Below are positions 43,823 to 53,726 of a DNA stretch of 64,000 nt, piece by piece. The notes under the pieces are model-generated. The model worked only from the letters and a program-made list of their open reading frames with translations, made no database searches and was not told the DNA's origin. The translations under genes and the position numbers were made by a program. Source of the DNA: Planctobacterium sp965279005 (GTDB lineage Bacteria > Pseudomonadota > Gammaproteobacteria > Enterobacterales > Alteromonadaceae); contig CBDIHK010000023.1 of assembly GCA_965279005.1 (NCBI GenBank), positions 62,001-126,000 on the forward strand. Direction: 5' to 3'. Position 1 is the first letter of the stretch, and every line of letters begins with the position of its first letter.

Positions 43823-44445
43823 TCGTTTCCTAATTGTGCCAATAGTGTCTCTTTGTGCAGCGCAAAATACTGCAACGCAATAATAATAGCAGAATTCTCG
43901 AACTTACCCTGCGCCAGAAGCTCCATTGTCTCATCAACGTCGATGCAGTGCACCTTTATGTCTTCATTTTCGGTTTCCAACCCGTGGATACCACCTGCTT
44001 CACTGGAATCCACCGCCCCAAGATACAAATAAATGCGTTCACTCATACCGCCGGGACTGGGTAAGTAGTTAAGTAATGGGATCAGTTGGGTGATTTGCAA
44101 GCCTGCCTCTTCCTCGGCTTCACGGATAGCGACAGCTTCGGTAGTTTCCCCTGCATCTATCACCCCCGCAACAATTTCCATTAACCAAGGGTTGTCAGAG
44201 GTGGCAATGGCGCCCGCCCGGAATTGCTCAATAAAGACAAAGCGATCCAGCACCGGGTCATAGGGTAGCACCGCTACCGCATGCCCCCGCTCCAATATTT
44301 CCCGGGATATCTCGCCACTCCAGCCGCCAGCAAATAACTTGTGCCGGAACTGGTATAGGTCAATCTTAAAAAAGCCCTTGAACAGCGATTTTTTAGCGGT
44401 AAGCTCGTAATCAGATTTAGTAAATTGTTGCATGGGTTCAGCCAT
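43819..44445 (-). CDS. nudF: ADP-ribose pyrophosphatase NudF
   Basis: A 208-residue Nudix enzyme. The box is canonical: GVIDAGETTEAVAIREAEEEAG, fitting G-x5-E-x7-R-E-x2-E-E-x-G. It cleaves ADP-ribose to AMP and ribose-5-phosphate, limiting toxic free ADP-ribose. It heads the nudF-yqiB-cpdA-yqiA-parE operon and diverges from tolC, as in E. coli. An internal ATG at codon 5 is a possible alternative start. Confidence 0.95.
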   Translation of the reverse strand: MAEPMQQFTKSDYELTAKKSLFKGFFKIDLYQFRHKLFAGGWSGEISREILERGHAVAVLPYDPVLDRFVFIEQFRAGAIATSDNPWLMEIVAGVIDAGETTEAVAIREAEEEAGLQITQLIPLLNYLPSPGGMSERIYLYLGAVDSSEAGGIHGLETENEDIKVHCIDVDETMELLAQGKFENSAIIIALQYFALHKETLLAQLGNE

Positions 44446-44720
44446 TGTTGCGCTGCATCCTGTTATTTAACGTTAATCCTACCAAGTCTGTCGAACTTTT
44501 ATGGCATTAATAGCCAGATTGAAGGCATATTAGCGAAGATTTGATATCGACATCTTGCTGCGTCAAATATTCTGTTACACTTGGCTAGGGTGATTTACCT
44601 ATAAGGATTTCACGTTAGCTCTTGTTTTTATTAAACTTCGACGCCAATAATAAACACAAAAATACTACGGGAATTGGACTAAGCCCGTGGCCACTAGGCT
44701 ACACAACACTAGGAAAGCTC

Positions 44721-46007
44721 ATGAAAAAAACTGTTTTGTCCATTTTGGTTGGATTAGGCATTGCGTCTAATGCCATCGCGGAAGACCTGTACCAGGTGTA
44801 CCAACAAGCTCTGCAAAATGATCCGGCCACCTTGCAATCCCAAGCGACCCGTGATGCGGCATATTCCGGCATCGGCCTTAGCAAGGCTAATTTACTGCCA
44901 CAAGTTTCAATGTCGCTCAGTGCAGACCGGACCAATGGCGACGACCATCGCGACACCAATGCTATGCAACTTCGCATTACCCAATCTATTTGGGACGCAG
45001 GCAACTGGCGCAACTATGACCGCGCAGAACTATCTGCCACCCAAGCCGATGCGAACTATGGTCTAGCAAAACAGGACTTGATAGTGCGTACGGTCAACGC
45101 CTATTTCAATATCCTGCAAGCGCAGGACGATTTGGAGTTTGCCCAAGCAGAGAAACGCGCAATTGAACGCCAACTCGAACAAACGAAACAGCGCTTTGAG
45201 GTTGGCCTTACGGCGATTACCGATGTGCATGAAGCGCAAGCCCAGTTTGATAATGCAGTAGCATCCGAAATCAGCGCACAAAACAATGTTGAAATAACAA
45301 AAGAAGCGCTGCGTGAAATCTCAGGCAACTACTATGACTCTATCGCGGTGCTCAATACTGATACCTTTAGCGCCAGCATGCCAGCGCCTGCACAAATTGG
45401 CGGCTGGGTAAACCTAGCGGAAGATCGCAACCTACAATTGTTGGGTGCCAAAATTGGTGTTGATATAGCAAAGGAAGACATCGAAATTGCGCAGACCGGT
45501 TATTACCCAAGCGTCGGTTTAGAAGGCAGGTTCACTTCGGGCGATGGTAGTGAAAATGTCGGTAATCCAAGGGTTAATACTAACTACATCGGTGTCACCG
45601 TTAGTGTCCCTATCTACCTTGGTGGTTCTAACAACGCCCGGGTAGAACAGGCCAAGCACAACTTTGTAGCGACGTCTGAAGAACGCGAGCGGGTACACCG
45701 CTCAGTCGTTAGGAATGTGCGTTCCAACTACTTTGACGTGACCGCGACAATTTCCCGTATCAAGGCGCTTAACCAAGCAGTAGTCTCTGCTGAAAGCGCC
45801 CTGAAGGCAACTGAAGCTGGCTTCGAAGTTGGCACCCGTACCATCGTTGACGTGCTAAACAGCACCCGTAACTTGTTTGACGCGCGACGCAACCTTGCCA
45901 GTGCCCGCTACAGCTATGTAACATCAGTACTTAATTTGAAACTGGCGGCAGGCACCTTGAGTGAAGACGATGTTATTGACATCAACAATGGTTTGACTAG
46001 CGGCTAA
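44721..46007 (+). CDS. tolC: Outer-membrane efflux channel TolC
   Basis: A 428-residue outer-membrane factor with a signal peptide (MKKTVLSILVGLGIASNAIAED) and two outer-membrane-efflux repeats, each with coiled-coil helices and a short barrel part. The ATG at 44721 with AGGAAAG before it is preferred over an in-frame start at 44622, which would add 33 residues in front of the signal peptide. It is the exit duct for RND efflux pumps and type I secretion. It is divergent from nudF and ends with a terminator. Confidence 0.95.
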   Translation: MKKTVLSILVGLGIASNAIAEDLYQVYQQALQNDPATLQSQATRDAAYSGIGLSKANLLPQVSMSLSADRTNGDDHRDTNAMQLRITQSIWDAGNWRNYDRAELSATQADANYGLAKQDLIVRTVNAYFNILQAQDDLEFAQAEKRAIERQLEQTKQRFEVGLTAITDVHEAQAQFDNAVASEISAQNNVEITKEALREISGNYYDSIAVLNTDTFSASMPAPAQIGGWVNLAEDRNLQLLGAKIGVDIAKEDIEIAQTGYYPSVGLEGRFTSGDGSENVGNPRVNTNYIGVTVSVPIYLGGSNNARVEQAKHNFVATSEERERVHRSVVRNVRSNYFDVTATISRIKALNQAVVSAESALKATEAGFEVGTRTIVDVLNSTRNLFDARRNLASARYSYVTSVLNLKLAAGTLSEDDVIDINNGLTSG

Positions 46008-46030
46008 ACTTCACCTTGCTTGGATGATTA

Positions 46031-46058
46031 AAAACCGATGGCATTTGCCGTCGGTTTT
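46031..46058 (+). terminator. Rho-independent terminator after tolC
   Basis: AAAACCGATGGC pairs with GCCGTCGGTTTT (one G-T pair) around an ATTT loop and runs into a T-rich tail. Confidence 0.9.
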
Positions 46059-46066
46059 TTTGTTTA

Positions 46067-46090
46067 ATACAGATTAAATTAAGTATTTGC
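46067..46090. repeat. Degenerate end of the ATACCGATTCC element
   Basis: 21 of 24 bases match the end of the 18076-18339 element, directly after the tolC terminator. No second end was found nearby. Confidence 0.5.
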
Positions 46091-46178
46091 AAAATATGTT
46101 GAAAATTAAACCAGTGAAATGATTTACACATTTTGTCGACGATGTTATCCTGCGCCCTTTTTTAACCAGGATAAAAAT

Positions 46179-46661
46179 ATGCGCAGTTTATTGTTATTGT
46201 CGATTCTATTGGCCTGCTTCACCCACAAGGCATATGCCGCAAACGGCAGCGCCCTGATCCCCCATTTTACCAGTTATAGCTCTGGTTCATTTGAGAGCTA
46301 TTTCTACCTAAGCAATATCACAAACCAGGAAGTTGAAGTATCAGTAACCTTTTTCAACAACCAAGGCACCCTGATCACCGACAATAACGCAATCAATTCT
46401 GGCCATATCCGGGCGTACAATGTAATAGATTATGTAGAGCCAGCCTCCGGAAAAACCGCAACATTCAAAATACCACCACGCGGTACGGCTACTATTAGGG
46501 TGATGAGCTCACTCAACACCGAAGGTTATGGCAAAATCCGCTGGGAGCAAGCGGATTCGGAGCGCCGCAGGGCGATGTTGGCGTTTGGCAAATTCTTCCG
46601 CAACGCTGCTGGACTAGAACATTCCGCCTCAATTACCATCAATAACGGTCGGTCTTTCTAA
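46179..46661 (+). CDS. Secreted protein of unknown function
   Basis: A 160-residue protein with a clear signal peptide (MRSLLLLSILLACFTHKAYA). The ATG at 46179 is chosen because it begins the signal. The mature part, about 140 residues, looks like an all-beta domain: alternating polar and hydrophobic strands such as EVEVSVTFFNN and TATIRVMSS. It has no cysteines after the signal and no catalytic motif I recognise. Similar short secreted beta proteins occur in marine gammaproteobacteria, but I cannot name the family. A hairpin at 46685 follows. Confidence 0.75.
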   Translation: MRSLLLLSILLACFTHKAYAANGSALIPHFTSYSSGSFESYFYLSNITNQEVEVSVTFFNNQGTLITDNNAINSGHIRAYNVIDYVEPASGKTATFKIPPRGTATIRVMSSLNTEGYGKIRWEQADSERRRAMLAFGKFFRNAAGLEHSASITINNGRSF

Positions 46662-46684
46662 ACTATACGCAATTGCTACCATTT

Positions 46685-46714
46685 ATGTGCGGGATCAACC
46701 GCCCGCACATTTCG
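46685..46714 (+). terminator. Probable terminator after the secreted-protein gene
   Basis: ATGTGCGGG and CCCGCACAT form a perfect 9-bp stem with an 8-base loop, followed by TTTCGACTTTT. Confidence 0.75.
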
Positions 46715-46797
46715 ACTTTTACCCCCTTCTTGGATTGAACTAACTGGTTAATTAGCTGTTATACTGACACCACTTTATTCCAGTGAAATAATGCGCC

Positions 46798-47844
46798 TTG
46801 AAACTATTGCCTGAATGGGTACAGCAGGAAGCAATACTGCTTGCCTGGCCCGATGCTGAAACCGACTGGGCCAGATGGCTGCCCGATGTACAAAGTACTT
46901 ACACTAGTATCATCCAAGAGCTTAACCGCAACGGCACTGGCGTCATCTTACTTTGCCGGCCCACGGAGCTTGCTAAGGTAAAAAGCCAGTTGCGGCAGGC
47001 ATCAAAAGTGTTGCTACTCGCCGCCGACTACAATGATACCTGGATCCGGGATTATGGCTTCCTTACCTGTACTACATCAACTGGTAATGTGCCGGTGAAT
47101 TTCCAGTTTAATGGTTGGGGCAATAAGTTCGAGGCAGGTAAAGACAACAAGGTTAATGAAAAATACTTAGCCAAACTTTGCCAGCAGCCTATGCATTGCT
47201 TCGACACAGTTCTGGAAGGTGGAGCATTGGAAATAAACGCCCAGGGACATGTATTATCAACCCAAATGTGCCTATTAAACCCAGAGAGAAACGGCGATAT
47301 TGATTTGGTAGCGTATCGCCAACTTTTTCAAAACGCTTTGGGAGCATCACGTACCAGCCTATTCCAGCATGGCCATTTGCAAGGTGATGACACCGACGGC
47401 CATATCGATACCTTGGTGCGTTTTACCCCTGACAATAGCCTGGTAGTGCAAACTGCCTACAACCGGCGGCAAGACAGCCACTACCAAGACTTGCAGCTTT
47501 TGCTGCAAGAATGCCAAGAGGCTTTTCCAGACGCACACATTTTTGAACTGGCATTGCCATCAATATACAGTGATGAAGGCGACCGTTTGCCTGCATCCTA
47601 TGCCAACTATTTGATATGCAACCAGGTAATTTACGCCCCTGTGTATAAGCAACCAGAAGATACGGCGAACCTAAAAACATTGCGTTCAGCCTACCCTGGA
47701 TTCCAAGTACTCGCTATAGATTGCAGCGCCTTGATACAGCAATACGGCAGCCTGCATTGCATTAGTATGCAAGTACCAACTAACACATTAAAACCCGATG
47801 TTATTGAACAGCTAGAAAAAGGGGTGTCAATCTATGGGCAATAA
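46798..47844 (+). CDS. aguA: Agmatine deiminase
   Basis: A 348-residue enzyme of the peptidyl-arginine-deiminase-like fold that turns agmatine into N-carbamoylputrescine and ammonia. Motifs in order: NDTWIRDYGF, GGALEINAQG, HGHLQGDDTDGHID, and the catalytic cysteine C321 in GSLHCIS. The start is TTG at 46798. An ATG seven bases upstream is in another frame and stops after seven codons, which may tune translation. It overlaps aguB by 11 bases. Confidence 0.92.
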   Translation: MKLLPEWVQQEAILLAWPDAETDWARWLPDVQSTYTSIIQELNRNGTGVILLCRPTELAKVKSQLRQASKVLLLAADYNDTWIRDYGFLTCTTSTGNVPVNFQFNGWGNKFEAGKDNKVNEKYLAKLCQQPMHCFDTVLEGGALEINAQGHVLSTQMCLLNPERNGDIDLVAYRQLFQNALGASRTSLFQHGHLQGDDTDGHIDTLVRFTPDNSLVVQTAYNRRQDSHYQDLQLLLQECQEAFPDAHIFELALPSIYSDEGDRLPASYANYLICNQVIYAPVYKQPEDTANLKTLRSAYPGFQVLAIDCSALIQQYGSLHCISMQVPTNTLKPDVIEQLEKGVSIYGQ

Positions 47845-48739
47845 AGCAGTACAACAATTAACTGTTGGCTTGGTCCAGCAGGCAGTGGCAAACAACGATA
47901 AAAGGGTCAATTGGCAGGCCTCTAGTGAAGCCGTGCGGGAATTGGCCCAGCAAGGTTGTGAGTTGGTTTTACTACAAGAGCTGCACAGCAGCCTGTATTT
48001 CTGCCAGGAGGAAAACACCGGGAACTTTGACCTCGCAGAACCTATCCCGGGTCCGGCCACCGACTACTTTGGTGAATTGGCTGAAAAGCTAAATATTGTC
48101 CTGGTGACCTCATTGTTTGAACGCCGGGCACCTGGTCTTTACCACAATACGGCCGTCGTGTTTGACCGCAGCCGCAATATAGCCGGCACCTACCGCAAGA
48201 TGCATATCCCGGATGATCCTGGTTTTTACGAGAAGTTCTATTTCACCCCGGGCGATGCGGGCGGATTCCAGCCAATAGCCACTAGCGTTGGCAACCTAGG
48301 TGTACTGGTTTGCTGGGATCAGTGGTATCCAGAAGCAGCCCGGCTGATGGCAATGGCCGGGGCTGATATCCTGCTCTATCCCACCGCAATAGGCTGGGAT
48401 CGCAACGATACACCAGAAGAGCAAGCGCGCCAATTTGCTGCTTGGCAAACTATCCAACGAGGCCACGCCGTCGCTAACTCCCTTCCGGTCATGGTAGCCA
48501 ACCGGACCGGGTTTGAGCCTTCGCCCATTGCGGGTGACCCCGGCATTGAGTTTTGGGGACAGAGCTTTATCGCCGGGCCACAAGGGGAATTGCTCGCGAC
48601 AGCCGAAAAGGATCAAGTACAAACCTTAATGCACAGCTTTGATATGCAGCGCTGTGAACAAGTACGCCGGATTTGGCCTTATTTCAGGGATCGCCGCGTC
48701 GATGCCTATGAAGATATCACTAAACGCTGGCGGGACTAG
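47834..48739 (+). CDS. aguB: N-carbamoylputrescine amidase
   Basis: A 301-residue carbon-nitrogen hydrolase with the catalytic triad E49 (LLQELHS), K122 (YRKMHIPDDPG) and C160 (VLVCWDQWYPE). The HIPDDPGFYEKFYFTPGD stretch is characteristic of the carbamoylputrescine amidase branch. It completes conversion of agmatine to putrescine, releasing carbon dioxide and ammonia. The overlap with aguA ties the two steps together. An arginine decarboxylase, the source of agmatine, is not in the window. Confidence 0.94.
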   Translation: MGNKAVQQLTVGLVQQAVANNDKRVNWQASSEAVRELAQQGCELVLLQELHSSLYFCQEENTGNFDLAEPIPGPATDYFGELAEKLNIVLVTSLFERRAPGLYHNTAVVFDRSRNIAGTYRKMHIPDDPGFYEKFYFTPGDAGGFQPIATSVGNLGVLVCWDQWYPEAARLMAMAGADILLYPTAIGWDRNDTPEEQARQFAAWQTIQRGHAVANSLPVMVANRTGFEPSPIAGDPGIEFWGQSFIAGPQGELLATAEKDQVQTLMHSFDMQRCEQVRRIWPYFRDRRVDAYEDITKRWRD

Positions 48740-48870
48740 GGCGGGATCCTCACGGAAGCACGGAATTTGCAACAATACGTTTCCCAAAGGTAAATCCCAC
48801 AATAAAAATAATGACATTTGCATAGTTTGCGTTAAGGTTTTATGTCCTTATCAATAAGTACAGGTAAACT

Positions 48871-50205
48871 ATGCTCAAGCGACTCATCATTGGGCTGGCA
48901 CTGGTGGCGATAGCACCGCTCGCCTCTGCCATGGCTCCGGAAGATATCACCAAATTCCAGCTCAAGAACGGTATGACCTTCTTGGTCTTGGAAGACCACT
49001 CCATTCCCAACGCCAATATGTATACATTTTGGAAGGTTGGCTCCCGCAACGAATACCCTGGTACCACCGGGCTTGCCCACTTCTTTGAGCACATGATGTT
49101 CAACGGTGCTAAAAAATACGGGCCAAAAATGTTTGACCGGGTAATGGAGGCCAACGGCGGCGCCAACAACGCCTATGCCACAGAAAACCTAACGGTCTAC
49201 ACCAATTTCTTCCCAACCGATGCGCTGGAAGTCATTTTCGACCTGGAAGCAGACCGCATTGAACACCTTGCGCTGGATCCGGAAATGGTGGAAAGCGAGC
49301 GCGGCGTGGTTACCTCGGAACGCTCCACGGGACTGGAAAATTCTAATTTCCGGGCGATTTGGGAAGAAGTGAAAAATGCCGCATTCCGCGCCCACCCCTA
49401 CAGCTGGCCGGTCATTGGCCACGCTTCCGATATTGAAAATTGGACCTTGGAAGACCTGAAGGCCTTCCATACCACCTACTATGCACCCAACAATGCCGTG
49501 GTAGTGATCGTGGGTTCAGTTAATACCGAAGAAGTAAAGCGCCTGGCCAAACAGTATATGGAACCCATCCCGCCGCAAGAACCACCCAGGGCAATCCACA
49601 CCGTTGAACCAGAACAAAACGGCGAGCGCCGGGTTTATCTGCACAAAGCCTCAGTCTCTTCAGCCAATATCATGATGGGTTTCCACATGCCTGCCAATAC
49701 CCATGCAGACTACTACCCGCTTATCCTATTGGGGGATATCTTGACCGCAGGCAACAGCTCCCGGCTAACCAAAGCATTGGTATTCGAGCAACAGGTGGCA
49801 GACCAGGTGTTTACCTATATCCCAGATTCCTTCGACCCCAACCTGTTTTATATTTACGCTGTTGCCAGCCAATCTGCGGATGCAGCAACCTTGGAAAAAG
49901 CCATCATCAAGGAAATCAACAAGGTAGCGCGGGAAGGTATCAGCGCCCGCGAGCTGCAAAAAGTACAAAACCAAAAAGTTGTGGAGTTCTACCGCAATGT
50001 TGCCGAAATCAATAACCGTGCCGACCAGCTAGGCCGCTATGAACTATTCCACGGCGACTTTAAAAAGATGTTCAGCGCACCTGACGAGTTCCAAAAAGTC
50101 ACGGCTGAAGATATCCAAAGGGTTGCTGCCAAATACCTAATTAAGCGTAACCGCACCGTTGGTATTCTGGATTCCAAGGAGGATACAAATGAAAACGATC
50201 TATAA
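48871..50205 (+). CDS. M16-family zinc peptidase, catalytic subunit
   Basis: A 444-residue pitrilysin-family peptidase with a signal peptide (ending PLASA, residue 20). The inverted zinc motif HxxEH is H70, E73 and H74 in GLAHFFEHMMFNG, and a downstream glutamate in MVESERGVV provides the third ligand. It should act in the periplasm. The next gene is a second M16 protein without the motif. Two-subunit M16 enzymes pair such an active and inactive partner, as in PqqF-like or mitochondrial processing peptidases. Confidence 0.93.
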   Translation: MLKRLIIGLALVAIAPLASAMAPEDITKFQLKNGMTFLVLEDHSIPNANMYTFWKVGSRNEYPGTTGLAHFFEHMMFNGAKKYGPKMFDRVMEANGGANNAYATENLTVYTNFFPTDALEVIFDLEADRIEHLALDPEMVESERGVVTSERSTGLENSNFRAIWEEVKNAAFRAHPYSWPVIGHASDIENWTLEDLKAFHTTYYAPNNAVVVIVGSVNTEEVKRLAKQYMEPIPPQEPPRAIHTVEPEQNGERRVYLHKASVSSANIMMGFHMPANTHADYYPLILLGDILTAGNSSRLTKALVFEQQVADQVFTYIPDSFDPNLFYIYAVASQSADAATLEKAIIKEINKVAREGISARELQKVQNQKVVEFYRNVAEINNRADQLGRYELFHGDFKKMFSAPDEFQKVTAEDIQRVAAKYLIKRNRTVGILDSKEDTNENDL

Positions 50206-51589
50206 AACCCTGGTTGCCCTACTATTTGCAATCCCAGCTAGCTTAGCCTGGGCAGAGGGCACATTTAAACTACCTGACTATAAAACGGTGCAACTGGACA
50301 ATGGCGTCACCCTATATTTAATGCAACAGACTGAAGTGCCGCTGATCGATATCAACGTGGTTGTAAGCTCTGGCGCTATCTACGACGGGGACAAAGCTGG
50401 CTTGGCCACCATGACCAGTGAAAACCTGTTGTTCGGCACCCAGAAGCTGGATAAAAATGCCTTAGAAGCTGAACTTGAGTTTGTCGGTGCCCAGTTCAAC
50501 ACCGGCGCGGCACTCGACTTCAGTAGGGTTAGCGCTTCATTTGCCAAAAAAGATAAGGAACCAATGCTTGCGATACTAGCTGATGTAGTAATGTCGCCAA
50601 GGTTTGATGCAGACGAGTTTGATAAATATAAACAGCGCTACATCGGCTCGCTAAAGCGCAGCAAAGAAAGCCCGCGTTCGGTGATACAGGATTACTTCAA
50701 CCAATTGATATTTGAGGGGCATCCCTACAGCGCCAGCGTTGGTGGCGACGAAACTAGCGCAACGGCCATGTCCATCGACGACCTAAAAGGTTTCTACCAA
50801 GCCCACTATCGTCCAAGCAACACCGCAGTGGTTGCTGTTGGTGATTTTGATGTGGCAGCAATGCAAAGGCAGCTAACTGGGCTATTTGGCGGTTGGAAAG
50901 TAACAGGCGACGCGCCAGCCAAAATAACCTTCCCTGCACAAAAAGACTTTGACCAAGCCAGGGTACTATTGGTCAACAAAAGCGATGCCAGGGAAAGTAC
51001 CTTCTTGATTGGCGGCAAAGGCGTTGACCGCAGTAACCCGGATTTTGTCGCCTTAAGCGTTATCAACACCATTTTGGGTGCCCGTTTCACCTCCTGGCTC
51101 AATGACGAGCTGCGGGTAAATTCAGGCTTAACCTACGGCGCACGCAGCCGCTTTAATGCCTTAAAGGAAGGCGGTAGTTTTTATATCTCCACCTTTACTG
51201 CTAACCGCAATACCGAAGCCGCAATCGACCTTGCATTGGAGACCTACAACAGGCTGTGGGAAAAAGGCATAGACGCAGAAACCTTAAAGTCGGCGAAAGC
51301 CTATGTCAAAGGCCAGTTCCCACCGCGCTATGAAACTAGCTCTGACCTTGCAGGTTTGCTCGGTTCGATGCACATATATGGCATCGCCCCTGCCTTCATC
51401 AACGACTTTACCGCCAATATTGACGGTGTTGACCAGGCCCAAACCAAACGTTTGATCAAGCAATATTTCCCACGCGAAAACCTGCAATTCACTGTTGTGG
51501 GTAAAGCCGAAGAAATAAAAGATATCGTGAAGAAATACGGCAAAGTCACCACTGTGGATATTGAGCAACCCGGATTTAGCCTCAACTAA
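50189..51589 (+). CDS. M16-family peptidase, non-catalytic partner subunit
   Basis: A 466-residue M16 protein with a signal peptide (MKTIYKTLVALLFAIPASLAWA). At the position of the HxxEH motif it reads GLATMTSENLLFGT, so the zinc site is lost. The ATG at 50189 is chosen for the AAGGAGGA ribosome binding site directly upstream; it overlaps the previous gene by 17 bases. Likely role: heterodimer partner that forms part of the substrate chamber. Confidence 0.93.
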   Translation: MKTIYKTLVALLFAIPASLAWAEGTFKLPDYKTVQLDNGVTLYLMQQTEVPLIDINVVVSSGAIYDGDKAGLATMTSENLLFGTQKLDKNALEAELEFVGAQFNTGAALDFSRVSASFAKKDKEPMLAILADVVMSPRFDADEFDKYKQRYIGSLKRSKESPRSVIQDYFNQLIFEGHPYSASVGGDETSATAMSIDDLKGFYQAHYRPSNTAVVAVGDFDVAAMQRQLTGLFGGWKVTGDAPAKITFPAQKDFDQARVLLVNKSDARESTFLIGGKGVDRSNPDFVALSVINTILGARFTSWLNDELRVNSGLTYGARSRFNALKEGGSFYISTFTANRNTEAAIDLALETYNRLWEKGIDAETLKSAKAYVKGQFPPRYETSSDLAGLLGSMHIYGIAPAFINDFTANIDGVDQAQTKRLIKQYFPRENLQFTVVGKAEEIKDIVKKYGKVTTVDIEQPGFSLN

Positions 51590-51755
51590 CCTCATCTTTG
51601 GCAGGATAGGAAGCCTGCCTACTCATATTTAGTTACGCACTTTTTTGCAAGGCCAAGCGTTGCCAATGCGCTAGCAAGGAAGTGCTGCATTGGCGAAAAG
51701 TGTTGAAAATGTAAACAAAACCACTAAAATGCGTGCTTTTTTCTAAGGACAGATT

Positions 51756-53660
51756 ATGAAAAGCCGTATTATCCTATCCTTTTTATTGTTATTTTCTGTG
51801 TTCGCCAATGCCAGTGATAACGCTATCCCCCTCGAAACCTTTGCCAGCTTGCCCGATGTAGGCAATGTATCGCTATCGCCTGACGGCAGCAAAATTGTCT
51901 CTTTGGTAAATGTAAATACACCAGAGAAACAAGGTACTGCTATCGCTATATTCGATGTAAAAAGCAAAGCCACTAGCTACCCGGCCTATGTCGACAACGA
52001 ACGCTATGTGATTTCGAGTGTGCGCTGGAAAGGCAATGATAGGCTGCTAATTAAAGCGCGCTTTGCCGAGAGCCGCTATGGCACACCCACCATTGAATAC
52101 CGAATGGTACAACTGGATCTGGAAAGTAAAAAGATTAGGCCGGTTTTGTCCAAGCGCTTTCTAGAATCATTGCGCTATATGCCCAACATCCAAACCAATG
52201 TTATCGACTACCTGGATGACGATGACAACGCCTTTTTATTGCAGATGGGTGGCGGCAACGTAAATGGTGACCCAGGTGTAGTTCTGGTAAACCTTAACAA
52301 GGGCCGTACCCGTTATATCCAAAGTGGAATGCGCAACGTGCAAAGCTGGATAACTGACACCGAGCATACCATCCGCATCGGCGTTTACCTGCATGAAACC
52401 AGGTACAAGATCTACGAGCGCAAAACCGCAGATGACGACTTCCGGACTTTGTGGGAATTTGAAGCCTTTAGCGATAACCAGGTTTGGCCCATAGGCTTTG
52501 GCAAGGACAACAATATCCTGTTTGTGCTGGCGCCACACAATGGCAAAGATGCAGTATTCAAAGTGGACTTGAATGATCCTGCACTCTCAAAAGAATTGGT
52601 CTATGCCAACAAACACTACGACGTGCGCGGCTCAATCCAAAGATCTAGCCTCACCAAGGAAGTCATCGGTATCGGCGACTATTATTGGGATCAAGATATC
52701 GCCAAGTTGCAGGGAGTGATCGACAAGTCACTGCCCGGTTTCCGCACCCAAATTATCAGCTTTAGCGCAGATATGAACCGTTATATTGTATTGGCTACCA
52801 GCGATGTGGAACCCGGCATTTATATTGTTGGTGACCGCAAAGCCAAATCTATGGATGTGGTAGCGTACCGCTATTCAAAAATATCTCCTGAAATGATGAA
52901 TGAGAAAAAAGCCTTTACCTACAAGGCGAGGGACGGCTTAGAAATAGAGGGTTTCCTAACACTGCCAGGCGATAAAAAGGAAAAGCTACCGACTGTTATC
53001 TTCCCCCATGGTGGTCCTATCAGCTTCGATAACGATGGCTTTGACTACTGGACCCAATTCTTTGCAAGCAGGGGCTACGCAGTGGTGCAAATGAACTTTA
53101 GGGGCTCCGATGGCTATGGAACTGACTTTATGCAAATGGGGCTGCAAAACTGGGGACAAGCCATGCAGGACGATGTCGCCGATGCCGCCAAATGGGCCAT
53201 TGCGGAAGGTTATGCAGACCCTGACAAAATTTGCATTGTCGGTGCCAGTTATGGTGGCTATGCTGCCTTAATGGGAAGCGTGAAAACCCCAGACCTGTAT
53301 AAGTGTGCCGTTAGTTTTGGTGGTGTGACCGACTTAGCCTTTTTAGTGAGTAAATCCTCTTACTACCAAGGCCACGAAATTGTTGAAAAAATGATAGGCG
53401 ATAACCGCAGGGAGCTAAAATCCCGTTCACCCGTGGAACTGGCTGAGAAAATTGCCATACCAGTATTATTGCTACACGGTGAAGACGACCGGGTAGTCAG
53501 GGTGCACCATTCCCGTGAGATGTACGATCAGCTCAAGGATGAAGATGTGCCGGTCACTTACATTGAATTGGAGAAAGGCGACCACTACCTAAGCCGAGGC
53601 AATAACCGCCTGGCGGCTTTTGAAGCAATGGATGCATTTTTACAAACTCACCTAAAATAG
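51756..53660 (+). CDS. Secreted S9-family prolyl oligopeptidase
   Basis: A 634-residue serine peptidase with a signal peptide (about residues 1-20), an N-terminal beta-propeller (about 30-390) and a C-terminal alpha/beta-hydrolase domain. The triad is S498 in GASYGGY, D578 in HGEDDRVV and H610 in GDHYLS. The S9C/acylaminoacyl-peptidase-like type cleaves short peptides. It is transcribed alone. An AAGGA ribosome binding site precedes the ATG. Confidence 0.94.
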   Translation: MKSRIILSFLLLFSVFANASDNAIPLETFASLPDVGNVSLSPDGSKIVSLVNVNTPEKQGTAIAIFDVKSKATSYPAYVDNERYVISSVRWKGNDRLLIKARFAESRYGTPTIEYRMVQLDLESKKIRPVLSKRFLESLRYMPNIQTNVIDYLDDDDNAFLLQMGGGNVNGDPGVVLVNLNKGRTRYIQSGMRNVQSWITDTEHTIRIGVYLHETRYKIYERKTADDDFRTLWEFEAFSDNQVWPIGFGKDNNILFVLAPHNGKDAVFKVDLNDPALSKELVYANKHYDVRGSIQRSSLTKEVIGIGDYYWDQDIAKLQGVIDKSLPGFRTQIISFSADMNRYIVLATSDVEPGIYIVGDRKAKSMDVVAYRYSKISPEMMNEKKAFTYKARDGLEIEGFLTLPGDKKEKLPTVIFPHGGPISFDNDGFDYWTQFFASRGYAVVQMNFRGSDGYGTDFMQMGLQNWGQAMQDDVADAAKWAIAEGYADPDKICIVGASYGGYAALMGSVKTPDLYKCAVSFGGVTDLAFLVSKSSYYQGHEIVEKMIGDNRRELKSRSPVELAEKIAIPVLLLHGEDDRVVRVHHSREMYDQLKDEDVPVTYIELEKGDHYLSRGNNRLAAFEAMDAFLQTHLK

Positions 53661-53665
53661 TAAAA

Positions 53666-53691
53666 CGCCCCCAAGGCAAGCCTTGGGGGCG
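53666..53691. terminator. GC-rich hairpin between convergent genes
   Basis: CGCCCCCAAGGC and its perfect complement form a 12-base-arm hairpin just after the S9 peptidase stop. No T run follows on the plus strand, so it may act through structure alone or serve the convergent gene. Confidence 0.65.
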
Positions 53692-53726
53692 CTCCATTTA
53701 CCGCCGTCATTATTTCACTTTTTGCG

